From NCBI GenBank assembly GCA_947074205.1, contig CAMTOQ010000027.1:1-38528 (forward strand): a stretch of DNA of 38,528 nucleotides, written 5' to 3'. Made by a program: the position numbers and the translations under genes. Under the pieces are notes generated by a model. It was given only the letters and a program-made list of their open reading frames with translations, was not told the DNA's origin and did no database searches. Position 1 is the first letter of the stretch. Every line of letters starts with the position of its first letter. Source of the stretch: an uncultured Bacteroides sp. GTDB taxonomy: Bacteria; Bacteroidota; Bacteroidia; Bacteroidales; Bacteroidaceae. Positions 1 through 7,425 of the stretch are shown in pieces.

Positions 1-1601
1 GTCCTCACTGCCACGCAGAAGGTGCTTATGGCGACCAATGCGAAAAGTGTGGTACTTCGCTAAACCCTACCGATCTTATCAACCCTAAGAGTGCTATCAG
101 CGGTAGCCATCCGGTGATGAGAGAGACTAAACATTGGTACTTGCCACTCGACAAGCACGAAGAGTGGTTGCGTCAATGGATTTTGGAAGATCACAAAGAG
201 TGGCGTCCTACCGTTTACGGTCAATGCAAAAGCTGGTTGGATATGGGCTTGCACCCTCGTGCGGTGAGCCGCGACTTGGACTGGGGTATCCCTGTGCCTG
301 TCGAAGGTGCAGAAGGCAAAGTGCTTTACGTATGGTTTGATGCGCCTATCGGCTACATCTCGAACACTAAAGAGTTGCTTCCTGATACTTGGGAAACTTG
401 GTGGAAGGATAAAGATACTCGCCTAGTGCATTTCATCGGTAAGGACAACATCGTGTTCCATTGCATCGTGTTCCCTGCTATGTTGAAGGCCGAAGGTAGC
501 TATATCTTGCCCGACAACGTGCCTAGCAACGAGTTCTTGAACCTCGAAGGCGACAAGATCTCTACTTCTAGAAACTGGGCGGTTTGGTTGCACGAATACC
601 TAGAAGATTTCCCAGGCAAGCAAGACGTGTTGCGCTATGTGCTCACAGCCAATGCGCCTGAAACAAAAGATAACGACTTTACTTGGGCCGACTTCCAAGC
701 ACGCAACAACAACGAACTAGTAGCTGTTTATGGCAACTTCGTGAACCGTGCCATGGTGTTGACACAAAAGTATTTCGACGGCAAAGTGCCTGCTGCAGGC
801 GAGTTGACCGACTACGATAAAGAGACGCTAGCCGAGTTTGCTGGTGTGAAGCAAGAGGTAGAAAAGCTACTCGATGTGTTTAAGTTCCGCGACGCTCAAA
901 AAGAGGCGATGCACCTAGCACGTATCGGTAACAAATACCTAGCTGATACTGAGCCTTGGAAATTGGCGAAGACTGACATGGAGCGTGTAGGTACTATCCT
1001 CAACATCTCGTTGCAGTTGGTGGCCAATCTTGCTATCGCTTTCGAACCATTCTTGCCTTTCAGCTCTGAGAAGTTGCGCCAAATGTTGAACGTAGAGCAT
1101 TGCGACTGGTCTCAACTAGGTAGCAGCGATCTATTGGCAGTGGGCCATCAGCTAAACAAGCCTGAGTTGTTGTTCGAAAAGATTGAAGACGAAGCTATTC
1201 AAGCACAAGTTCAACGTCTGCTCGATACGAAGAAGGCCAACGAAGAGGCGAACTACAAAGCTAACCCTATCCGTCCAAACATCGAGTTCGATGATTTCTT
1301 GAAACTAGACGTTCGTGTGGGTACGGTGCTAGAGTGTACTAAGGTGCCAAAGGCCGACAAGTTGTTGCAGTTCAAGATCGAAGATGGTCTAGAGACTCGT
1401 ACCATCGTGAGCGGCATTGCACAGCACTATAAGCCCGAAGAGCTAGTAGGCAAGCAAGTTTGCTTTGTGGCCAACTTTGCCCCTCGCAAGCTGAAAGGCA
1501 TTATGAGCGAAGGTATGATTCTATCGGCCGAAAACAACGACGGTTCACTATCGGTAATCACTCCAATGAGAGAGGTGAGACCAGGTAGCGAAGTGAAATA
1601 A
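1..1601 (+). CDS. metG: methionyl-tRNA synthetase, 5'-truncated by window edge
   Basis: This cytoplasmic class I aminoacyl-tRNA synthetase charges tRNA-Met. The reading frame is open from base 3, before the first in-frame ATG at 114, so the gene starts outside the window; 532 residues are visible and, taking a usual Bacteroidales length near 680, roughly 150 are missing. Seen: a zinc-knuckle half (CEKCG) and ISGSHPV near the left edge, [10 protein letters not shown], the KMSKS-type loop as KISTS at 555-569, an anticodon-binding helical domain, and a C-terminal OB-fold tRNA-binding (Trbp111-like) domain from about 1280 to the stop with LDVRVGTV and [11 protein letters not shown]. The linked OB-fold is usual for MetG of this phylum. 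A strong terminator follows, so it is probably the last gene of its transcript. Identification is certain apart from the unseen N-terminus. Confidence 0.98.
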   Translation, partial: PHCHAEGAYGDQCEKCGTSLNPTDLINPKSAISGSHPVMRETKHWYLPLDKHEEWLRQWILEDHKEWRPTVYGQCKSWLDMGLHPRAVSRDLDWGIPVPVEGAEGKVLYVWFDAPIGYISNTKELLPDTWETWWKDKDTRLVHFIGKDNIVFHCIVFPAMLKAEGSYILPDNVPSNEFLNLEGDKISTSRNWAVWLHEYLEDFPGKQDVLRYVLTANAPETKDNDFTWADFQARNNNELVAVYGNFVNRAMVLTQKYFDGKVPAAGELTDYDKETLAEFAGVKQEVEKLLDVFKFRDAQKEAMHLARIGNKYLADTEPWKLAKTDMERVGTILNISLQLVANLAIAFEPFLPFSSEKLRQMLNVEHCDWSQLGSSDLLAVGHQLNKPELLFEKIEDEAIQAQVQRLLDTKKANEEANYKANPIRPNIEFDDFLKLDVRVGTVLECTKVPKADKLLQFKIEDGLETRTIVSGIAQHYKPEELVGKQVCFVANFAPRKLKGIMSEGMILSAENNDGSLSVITPMREVRPGSEVK

Positions 1602-1638
1602 TCGGCTTCTCCACACGTGGGAGAGCTAACGAAATAGC

Positions 1639-1698
1639 AAAAGGAGTTAAAGTATATTGCCCAATGTGCAATGGCTTTAACTCCTTTTCTTTATTTTT
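1639..1698 (+). terminator. Rho-independent terminator after metG
   Basis: A perfect 14-bp inverted repeat (AAAAGGAGTTAAAG at 1639-1652 and its complement at 1675-1688) has a nested inner stem ATTGC/GCAAT and is followed by a T-rich stretch. It separates metG from the flippase gene. Confidence 0.88.
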
Positions 1699-1699
1699 G
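1692..1699 (+). promoter_or_regulatory. possible -7 box for flippase/glycosyltransferase pair
   Basis: TATTTTTG fits the Bacteroidota TAnnTTTG box and lies 35 nt before the flippase ATG. It overlaps the T-tract of the metG terminator, and no good -33 TTTG is visible at the expected distance, so support is moderate. Confidence 0.4.
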
Positions 1700-1734
1700 T
1701 AGACTACAACTCATTAAACAACCGAGAAAAACGA

Positions 1735-3186
1735 ATGGCTACCTCACTGAAACACAAAACTGCCGGTGCACTGCTTTGGAACTTACTAGACCGAGGCGGA
1801 CAGCAGGTGTTGCTATTTGTGGTGGGTATCTTGGTAGCCAACATCTTGACGGTGGCCGACTATGCCTTGGTGGGTATGCTAGCGCTGTTCTCGGCCGTAG
1901 CCACCATCTTGCTCGACAGTGGATTTACCACCGCACTGATACAACGCCAAAAGGTAAGCGATGTGGAATACAGTTCGGTGTTCTGGTTCAACCTCGGCAT
2001 TAGCGGATTGCTCTATGCGTTGCTGGTGGCCCTTTCGCCCTTGGTGGCGCGGTTCTTCGGTCAGCCGCAATTGGTCCCCATCTCCTTTGTCATCTTCCTG
2101 GCCCTGCCCATCAATGCTTTGTCGTTGGTACAGACCGCCATCCTCAATAAAGAGGTGCGTTTCAAGAAACTCACCCAAATCAACCTTGTCAGCATGACGA
2201 TATCGGGCTGCTCGGCTTTGGCGCTGGCACTGCTGGGTTGTGGGGTGTGGACTTTGGCATGGCAGCCTGTGATACTGGCAGCAGTACGTGCCGCATTGCT
2301 GTGGAGCCGTACCGACTGGCATCCGTTGCGGGTGTTCAGTAGGGAGGCGATACGTTCGCTGTTTGGCTATGCATCGAGCCTGCTCTTTGCCAGCCTTATC
2401 AACACCTGCTTCCTCAATGTCTACTCGTTTATCATCGGTAAGCTCTATCCGCTACGCGAACTGGGCTTCTATACTCAAGGCAATAAGATGTGCGAGATGG
2501 GTGTATCGCTGCTCTACGGTAGCATACAAAACGCCACATTGCCGATATTCAGCACCATACAAGACGATCGCGAACGACTGATTCGTGCCTACCGCAAGAC
2601 GATACGCTTCACAGCTTTCGTCACCTTTCCGCTGATGGCAGGACTCTTTGCGGCCGCCGGTCCGGTGATTCGATTGCTACTTAAAGAGGAGTGGTGGCCC
2701 ACCATCCCCTTCTTGCAACTGCTGGCTGCCGGAGGCTGTTTCACTATCCTCACCGCCATCAACAACAACTTTATCAAGATCAGCGGTCACACCCGTGGCA
2801 TCTTGCAACTAGAATATTATAAGATAGTGCTCACGGTGGTGGTGGTACTTTGTACCTACCGCTATGGCGCGCTGACCCTTGTAGCCGGATTGGTGCTCAC
2901 CCGCCTATTGGTCTATATCATCAATATGATTTATACATGGCGCCTCACGGGCTACTCCGTTTGGAAACAGATGTGCGACTTCACGCCCTACCTCGTATTA
3001 GCCGCCGTGATGTGTGCCGCCCTTATCGGTTTGACACAAGTCATTGCTAGCGACCTTTGGCTGTTGTTAGCACAGATCGCCGCAGGGGCCATCATCTATA
3101 TCGGCCTAGCATGGATCACCGGCTCAAAGATATTGAAAGAAGCTCTGGCACTACTCACTAAAAAGACTCCTACTGATGCAGAATAA
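1735..3186 (+). CDS. oligosaccharide flippase (Wzx/MOP superfamily)
   Basis: This is a 483-residue polytopic inner-membrane protein with about a dozen hydrophobic segments spread over its whole length, starting with ALLWNLLDRGGQQVLLFVVG. That arginine/glycine-containing first helix, the FWFN…LLYALL region and the QGNKM segment near residue 240 are typical of the WzxC/lipopolysaccharide flippase branch of the MOP superfamily. Members move lipid-linked oligosaccharide units across the inner membrane for O-antigen, capsule or exopolysaccharide assembly. Its last 11 bases overlap the next gene, a GT2 glycosyltransferase, so the two are probably co-translated and act on the same glycan. No polymerase or other synthesis genes are adjacent, so this looks like a small satellite locus. 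The polysaccharide it handles cannot be told from sequence. Confidence 0.85.
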   Translation: MATSLKHKTAGALLWNLLDRGGQQVLLFVVGILVANILTVADYALVGMLALFSAVATILLDSGFTTALIQRQKVSDVEYSSVFWFNLGISGLLYALLVALSPLVARFFGQPQLVPISFVIFLALPINALSLVQTAILNKEVRFKKLTQINLVSMTISGCSALALALLGCGVWTLAWQPVILAAVRAALLWSRTDWHPLRVFSREAIRSLFGYASSLLFASLINTCFLNVYSFIIGKLYPLRELGFYTQGNKMCEMGVSLLYGSIQNATLPIFSTIQDDRERLIRAYRKTIRFTAFVTFPLMAGLFAAAGPVIRLLLKEEWWPTIPFLQLLAAGGCFTILTAINNNFIKISGHTRGILQLEYYKIVLTVVVVLCTYRYGALTLVAGLVLTRLLVYIINMIYTWRLTGYSVWKQMCDFTPYLVLAAVMCAALIGLTQVIASDLWLLLAQIAAGAIIYIGLAWITGSKILKEALALLTKKTPTDAE

Positions 3187-4186
3187 CCCTCCGAAAGTCA
3201 GCGTATTGATGCTGACCTACAATCAGGAACAATACATAGACGAAGCCATTCGCAGCGTGATGATTCAGCAAACCAATTTCTCTTTCGAGTTGGTGATAGG
3301 CAACGACTGTAGCACCGACGGTACTGCTGCTCGCTGCAAGGCGTGGCAGGCTCGCTATCCGCACCGCATACACTTGATAGATCGCCCCAAGAACCTCGGT
3401 TTGGCGCAGAACTTTATGCAGACCTATGCCGAGTGCAAAGGGAAGTATGTAGCCATCTGCGAAGGCGACGACTACTGGTGTGCTGCCGACAAGCTGCAAG
3501 TACAGGTAGACTTTCTGAACGCCCACCCCGACTACTCGTGCTGCTTTCACAGGGTGGTGAACTACTACGAAGATCGTGGCACCAAGAGTTTGAGCAATGG
3601 CGGTCAGAAGACCAATACCAACATCATCGACCTAGCGCGTGGCAACTACATCTCCAACGTGTCGGCCGTGTTTCGTCGCAACCTCTTCGGCCCATTGCCC
3701 GATTGGTTTGCACAAGTCAGCACCTACGACTACGCCCTGCATCTGCTCAACGCACAGTATGGTAAGCTGCACTACATGCACCGCCCCATGGCTGTGTACC
3801 GTCAGCATGGCCGTGCCATCTGGAGCGAAGCCGGCATGGACAAAAAGCTCGACATCGCCTTAGTGATTCGCGAGCTGCTGATGAACTACTTCCGTCCTAT
3901 CCGAACCGATGTGTACGATGCCCTCCGCACGGCGCACTCCAACATCTGCCTCAATCTAATCGGCTACTATCAGCGCACACACAACGAAGAAGGCGTCACT
4001 CAAACCGAGCAACGCCTCCTGAACTATCGTCCCGAACTGACTATAAATGATGTACGACAACTAGAGTGGCAGCGAAGCCATCCCAGTGCATCAACCCGCC
4101 TCAGAAGGCTTCTGAAGCAAGGAATTAGCGCCTGCCGTGGATTGGTTTCAAGGGTAGTGCCGCTGCCTAGGATTAAGGGGGAGTAG
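3176..4186 (+). CDS. family 2 glycosyltransferase
   Basis: This 336-residue protein has an N-terminal GT-A fold: the opening strand KVSVLMLTYNQEQYIDEAI, then GNDCSTDGT for nucleotide-sugar binding, and EGDDYW as the metal-binding DxD-like motif near residue 98. The segment after residue 110 (LQVQVDFLNAHPDYSCCFHRV) is common in Bacteroidetes GT2 enzymes. There is no signal peptide or clear membrane helix, so it should work at the cytoplasmic face of the inner membrane, adding a sugar to a lipid-linked glycan. The gene starts inside the end of the flippase gene (11-bp overlap). Donor and acceptor are unknown. The C-terminal basic stretch (RLRRLLKQGISACRGLVSRVV) could help membrane association. 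Confidence 0.88.
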   Translation: MQNNPPKVSVLMLTYNQEQYIDEAIRSVMIQQTNFSFELVIGNDCSTDGTAARCKAWQARYPHRIHLIDRPKNLGLAQNFMQTYAECKGKYVAICEGDDYWCAADKLQVQVDFLNAHPDYSCCFHRVVNYYEDRGTKSLSNGGQKTNTNIIDLARGNYISNVSAVFRRNLFGPLPDWFAQVSTYDYALHLLNAQYGKLHYMHRPMAVYRQHGRAIWSEAGMDKKLDIALVIRELLMNYFRPIRTDVYDALRTAHSNICLNLIGYYQRTHNEEGVTQTEQRLLNYRPELTINDVRQLEWQRSHPSASTRLRRLLKQGISACRGLVSRVVPLPRIKGE

Positions 4187-4216
4187 AAAGAAAACAGCTC
4201 CCCGCTTTCTTTTTTC
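4187..4216 (+). terminator. weak possible terminator after glycosyltransferase
   Basis: A short imperfect hairpin (AAAGAAA with TTTCTTT, loop with an AGC/GCT core) directly follows the stop codon and ends in a run of six T. The stem is weak. Confidence 0.35.
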
Positions 4217-4228
4217 CCGTCTAAAAGC

Positions 4229-4236
4229 TATATTTG
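4229..4236 (+). promoter_or_regulatory. -7 promoter box before small ORF
   Basis: TATATTTG matches TAnnTTTG and lies 52 nt before the ATG at 4289. The -33 region is only T-rich, without a clean TTTG. Confidence 0.5.
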
Positions 4237-4288
4237 TATAAACCTGATACAGAAAGCATTCGGTTACTTCACCTTAAATTGAACGGAT

Positions 4289-4483
4289 ATGGATAAGATA
4301 GAAAACAAAGCACAATATGCGTGGGCCGTTAGGCGAATGCAACTGCTATTGCCCTTCGTTGATGAAACCACCCCCGTTGACGATCCCTACTTTATCGAGT
4401 TTGCCCATCTCGCCAAGATTGTGGCGGAGTATAGGGAGGCATCTTTTACTGAGAATGTTCAGAGTGAAACTTCGACAAGATAG
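4289..4483 (+). CDS. orphan HigA-like N-terminal fragment (64 aa)
   Basis: This 64-residue ORF is led by a promoter-like TATATTTG box. It resembles the N-terminal, non-DNA-binding helical part of HigA-type antitoxins: an 'xxQYxxAVxRMxxLLPxVDxxTPxDDPxxIEFxxLAxIVAEYxE' pattern is visible from residue 7 to 50. In known family members this is followed by a helix-turn-helix domain, which is missing here; the frame stops 14 residues after the conserved part, and no HTH is evident in the following 115 bases. No HigB-like toxin precedes it. It is either a decayed antitoxin or a small protein that keeps only the toxin-contacting half. Resemblance is judged by eye. Confidence 0.5.
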   Translation: MDKIENKAQYAWAVRRMQLLLPFVDETTPVDDPYFIEFAHLAKIVAEYREASFTENVQSETSTR

Positions 4484-4548
4484 ATGCTTACTTACATCTT
4501 TATGATCCATACACTTTCATCTACACTCTAACTATTAACAAGTTATAG

Positions 4549-4579
4549 TTGCAAGTACGGATACAAGTACATATCTTTG
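4549..4579 (+). promoter_or_regulatory. promoter of yefM-yoeB operon
   Basis: TTG at 4549-4551 is followed after 20 nt by TATCTTTG at 4572-4579, a good match to the Bacteroidota TTTG/TAnnTTTG promoter. The start codon lies at 4600, so the leader would be very short. Confidence 0.65.
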
Positions 4580-4599
4580 TCATAAAATAAGGAGGTTTT

Positions 4600-4854
4600 A
4601 TGAAGACAGCCAATTACACTGATTTAAGAGCGAACCTTAAAGGATATATCGATTCTGTGATTGACGATTGCGATACGGTGTTTATTAATCGTGGCAATGG
4701 CACGGGAGTGGTAATGATTTCCCTAGAAGAGTACAACTCGCTAAAGGAGACGGAATACATCATGTCGTCCGAACAGACCATGAATGATATTCGCAGAGGT
4801 GAGGAAGAGCTTAGAGAAGGGAAAGGAATTGAGGTAAATATAGACAGTCTATGA
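4600..4854 (+). CDS. yefM: Phd/YefM-family antitoxin
   Basis: This 84-residue antitoxin has the usual YefM N-terminal opening (MKTANYTDLRANLKGYIDSV), which dimerises and binds the operator, the middle motif GVVMISLEEYNSLKETEYIM, and an acidic C-terminal tail expected to wrap the YoeB toxin. Length is normal for the family. An exact AAGGAGG at 4589-4595, four bases before the ATG, is an unusually strong Shine-Dalgarno for this phylum and would favour antitoxin over toxin synthesis. The stop overlaps the toxin start as ATGA. By family analogy the antitoxin alone, and more strongly with the toxin, represses its own promoter just upstream. Confidence 0.93.
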   Translation: MKTANYTDLRANLKGYIDSVIDDCDTVFINRGNGTGVVMISLEEYNSLKETEYIMSSEQTMNDIRRGEEELREGKGIEVNIDSL

Positions 4855-5120
4855 AGCTTATATTTACGCCCACTGCCCTCTCACATTGGGAATATTGGAA
4901 AAAAAACGATCCCAATCTAGCCAAACGCATTAAAAGATTACTTGCCGACATCATGGAACATCCCTATTCGGGGATAGGCAAACCCGAACCGCTAAAATAT
5001 GAACTTGCCGGCAAATGGTCCAGGCGAATTAATGCCGAACATCGAATAATTTATTCAGTACACGATGATAGAATAGAGATCTATATCTTCTCTATGAGGT
5101 ATCATTATTCTAAGAAGTAG
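4851..5120 (+). CDS. yoeB: YoeB-type mRNA interferase toxin
   Basis: This 89-residue toxin of the RelE superfamily cuts mRNA on the ribosome A site when not bound by YefM. The YoeB signature is present: HPYSGIGKPEPLK, WSRRI..EHRIIY and the C-terminal RYHY. Residues matching the E. coli catalytic set can be placed at Glu46, Arg65 and His85-Tyr86, so it appears intact and active. It overlaps the antitoxin by four bases (ATGA), giving translational coupling, and is followed by a strong bidirectional hairpin terminator. The pair is probably a late arrival between the glycan genes and rplS. Confidence 0.93.
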   Translation: MKLIFTPTALSHWEYWKKNDPNLAKRIKRLLADIMEHPYSGIGKPEPLKYELAGKWSRRINAEHRIIYSVHDDRIEIYIFSMRYHYSKK

Positions 5121-5141
5121 GCTCACCCACCCACCTATCAC

Positions 5142-5183
5142 AAAAAAAGAAGCACCCCTTGCGGAATGCTTCTCTTTTTTTTT
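5142..5183. terminator. bidirectional terminator between yoeB and rplS
   Basis: The hairpin AGAAGCA (5148-5154) / TGCTTCT (5167-5173) is flanked by seven A on the left and a long T run on the right, so it can end both yoeB on plus and rplS on minus. Confidence 0.85.
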
Positions 5184-5208
5184 ATCTCGGAATAGAATTA
5201 TCGGCAAA

Positions 5209-5568
5209 TTACTTGCTGATGTTAACTCTTTTTTCTTTGATTCTAGCTTTCTTTCCTGTAAGGGCACGCAAGTAGTAAAGTTTAGCGCGACGAACTTTAC
5301 CCACTTTGTTCACCTCGATGCTGTCGATAGCAGGAGATTCGATTGGGAAAATTCTTTCTACGCCGATTGTACCAGACATTTTGCGAACAGTAAAGCGTTT
5401 TTTCTCACCGTGACCAGCGATTTTGATAACAACACCACGGTACAACTGTACACGCTCTTTGTTACCCTCGATAATACGATATGCTACAGTTACAGTATCA
5501 CCTGCTTTGAATTTTGGATGCTGTTTGCCAGTAGCAAATGCTTCTTCTGCAATTTTAATTAAATCCAT
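5209..5568 (-). CDS. rplS: 50S ribosomal protein L19
   Basis: This 119-residue ribosomal protein bL19 sits at the 30S-50S interface of the ribosome. Recognisable are the start [11 protein letters not shown], the core [20 protein letters not shown], the RGVVI segment, [17 protein letters not shown] and the basic end RRAKLYYLR…GKKARIKEK. Length is typical. It stands alone here, not next to trmD/rimM/rpsP as in Proteobacteria, with its own promoter (5652-5682, minus strand) and terminator. The leader of about 75 nt contains a small hairpin. Confidence 0.98.
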   Translation of the reverse strand: MDLIKIAEEAFATGKQHPKFKAGDTVTVAYRIIEGNKERVQLYRGVVIKIAGHGEKKRFTVRKMSGTIGVERIFPIESPAIDSIEVNKVGKVRRAKLYYLRALTGKKARIKEKRVNISK

Positions 5569-5651
5569 TTTTGCTTATTATTAAATTGTTTATCGTTACA
5601 ACGCAACATATCAGGCAACACTCTCCTGACAGCGATTGCGCGAAAGCGGTG

Positions 5652-5682
5652 CAAAGTAACTGCTTTTTTGCCACATTACCAA
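5652..5682 (-). promoter_or_regulatory. rplS promoter
   Basis: Reading the minus strand, TTG (5682-5680), a 20-nt spacer and TTACTTTG (5659-5652) followed by CACC form a near-consensus promoter. It interleaves with the divergent plus-strand promoter at 5668-5700. Confidence 0.55.
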
Positions 5683-5700
5683 CTATTTATATTATATTTG
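5664..5700 (+). promoter_or_regulatory. promoter of 5'-nucleotidase operon
   Basis: A TTTTTTG run ending at 5670 precedes TATATTTG at 5693-5700 (spacer 22 nt, slightly long). It lies 23 nt before the chosen ATG at 5724, which supports that start over an in-frame ATG at 5571 that lies upstream of this promoter. Confidence 0.6.
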
Positions 5701-5723
5701 TCACATCAATTAACAGAAAGATT

Positions 5724-6497
5724 ATGAAAAGATTACGAATTGCGTATATGGCCGGGGTGTTGCTGGTAAGCACTGCTCTTGGCATGACGAGTTGTGACAA
5801 ACGCTACAAGGTGGTAAAGACCGACGGGAAGCTGATTTCAGTGGACTCGACGTGGGATGCTTATACTGATAGCGCCACTTTGGCCCTGCTCGAACCCTAC
5901 AAAAACGCAGTAGACAGTATGATGAACAAGGTTAGAGGCGTGAGCTTGGTAACCATGGACAACAGTAAACCAGAAGGATTATTATCGAACCTCGTGGCCG
6001 ACGTGCTACGCGAAGCAGCTACACCTACATTGGGCCACCCTGCAGATATGGGCTTAGTGAACCGTGGCGGTCTGCGCAACATCCTTGGCGAAGGAAACAT
6101 TACAACGGGCAATATCTTCGAGATTCTGCCTTTCGAAAACTCACTATGTATTCTCACCATCAGTGGCCGCACACTCAAAGAACTCTTTGTGGCTATAGCG
6201 CAACGTGGTGGCGAAGGGGTAAGTGGCGTCACTCTGACACTTGGTCCCAACAACACGGTGATCAATGGTCTGATCGATGGTAAACCGGTAGACGAGGACA
6301 AAGAGTACACCGTGGCTACTGTAGACTACTTGGCCGAAGGCAACGACGGAATGGTGCCATTGATGGCCGCTCGCAGTCGTGTGTGCCCCGAAGGTGCTAC
6401 TTTGCGTGGACTCTTTATGGAGTATGTCGATGGTCAAACAGCCAAAGGCAAACCCATTACAGCAAAGATGGAAGGACGTATCACTGTGAAGAAATAA
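5724..6497 (+). CDS. 5'-nucleotidase C-terminal domain lipoprotein
   Basis: This is a 257-residue protein from the ATG at 5724; the same frame is open to 5571, but only the later start gives a proper lipoprotein signal (lipobox GMTSC, Cys24) and sits after the promoter. The body is the 5'-nucleotidase C-terminal (substrate-binding) domain alone: SNLVADVLREA, VNRGGLRN, ITTGNIFEILPFENSLCI, YTVATVDYLAEGNDGM. In the usual fused enzyme this domain holds the nucleoside while the N-terminal metallophosphatase domain does the chemistry. The catalytic half is encoded by the next gene, 36 nt downstream, so the two probably form a two-subunit nucleotidase in the periplasm. The order is reversed compared with the fused protein. 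Confidence 0.88.
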   Translation: MKRLRIAYMAGVLLVSTALGMTSCDKRYKVVKTDGKLISVDSTWDAYTDSATLALLEPYKNAVDSMMNKVRGVSLVTMDNSKPEGLLSNLVADVLREAATPTLGHPADMGLVNRGGLRNILGEGNITTGNIFEILPFENSLCILTISGRTLKELFVAIAQRGGEGVSGVTLTLGPNNTVINGLIDGKPVDEDKEYTVATVDYLAEGNDGMVPLMAARSRVCPEGATLRGLFMEYVDGQTAKGKPITAKMEGRITVKK

Positions 6498-6533
6498 CGG
6501 AATCCTATACCCAACTATAAACAAACTACCCAG

Positions 6534-7364
6534 ATGAAAACCAAACAATTGACTATATGGATGGTGATGCTACTGCTCATTGGCACATCATCTTCTATCT
6601 GCGCTCAAAAGCAGATCAACCTGTTGCATACCAGCGACACGCATAGCCGCATCGAAACAATCGATGTAGCGGGCAACAACCCCGATGCGGGCAAAGGGGG
6701 CTTCGCACGCCGATTGGCTCTGATCAACCAGATGCGCGAAAAAGATCCTAACTTACTATTATTCGATTGTGGCGACTTCTCGCAAGGCACCCCTTACTAC
6801 AATATGTTCAAGGGCGAAGTAGAGGTGAAGATGATGAACGAGATGAAGTACACCGCGGGCCTTATCGGCAACCACGAGTTCGACTTCGGAGTGGAAAACT
6901 TGGCTAAACTCTGCAAGATGGCCAACTTCCCTATCCTTGCTACTAATCTTGATGTACAATACACGGCGCTCAACGGCCTGTTAAAACCTTATATCATCCT
7001 AGAGAATCAAGGTGTAAAGATTGGCGTTATCGGTGTGACGGCTCAGCTTATCGGCTTGGTTCAAGCCAGCAACTGCGAAGGTGTGCTCTACGAAGAGCCT
7101 GTAGATGCTGCCAACCGCGTAGCAGCTTACTTGAAGGGCGAGGAGAAGTGTGACGTAGTGATCTGCTTGTCTCACCTAGGCATCACGTCCGACGAATTGT
7201 TTATCAGCCAAACTGCCAATATCGATGTGGTACTTGGCGGACACTCGCACAGCCTTACACCCGAGCCTCGCTACTATATGAATAGCAATGGCCAGCAGGT
7301 GATGCTGATGCACCCGGGCAGAAACGGTGTATTTGTAAGCGATGTGCAGATCACTGTAGAGTAA
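6534..7364 (+). CDS. 5'-nucleotidase N-terminal metallophosphatase domain protein
   Basis: This is a 276-residue exported metallophosphoesterase with a signal peptide ending near SSSICAQ. All metal-binding motifs are visible: LHTSDTHSR (Asp35, His37), DCGDFSQGT, GNHEFDFG, SHLG and GGHSH. These form the dinuclear metal site of the calcineurin-like 5'-nucleotidase/UshA family, which removes phosphate from nucleotides so that nucleosides can be taken up. The protein ends right after this domain and lacks the substrate-binding half, which is the gene just upstream. The pair is co-transcribed and most likely works as a complex or in sequence. Exact substrate (nucleotide monophosphate, UDP-sugar, other) is not shown. 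Confidence 0.9.
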   Translation: MKTKQLTIWMVMLLLIGTSSSICAQKQINLLHTSDTHSRIETIDVAGNNPDAGKGGFARRLALINQMREKDPNLLLFDCGDFSQGTPYYNMFKGEVEVKMMNEMKYTAGLIGNHEFDFGVENLAKLCKMANFPILATNLDVQYTALNGLLKPYIILENQGVKIGVIGVTAQLIGLVQASNCEGVLYEEPVDAANRVAAYLKGEEKCDVVICLSHLGITSDELFISQTANIDVVLGGHSHSLTPEPRYYMNSNGQQVMLMHPGRNGVFVSDVQITVE

Positions 7365-7425
7365 GTTCTATACCAACAACGCACCTCACAATTCTTTAAC
7401 CTCGACTTTTATTTCTTGATATACG

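Noticed and set aside
5571..5723. Upstream extension of the 5'-nucleotidase C-domain gene to an ATG at 5571.
   Set aside because: The promoter lies within this stretch and only the ATG at 5724 gives a correct lipoprotein signal.
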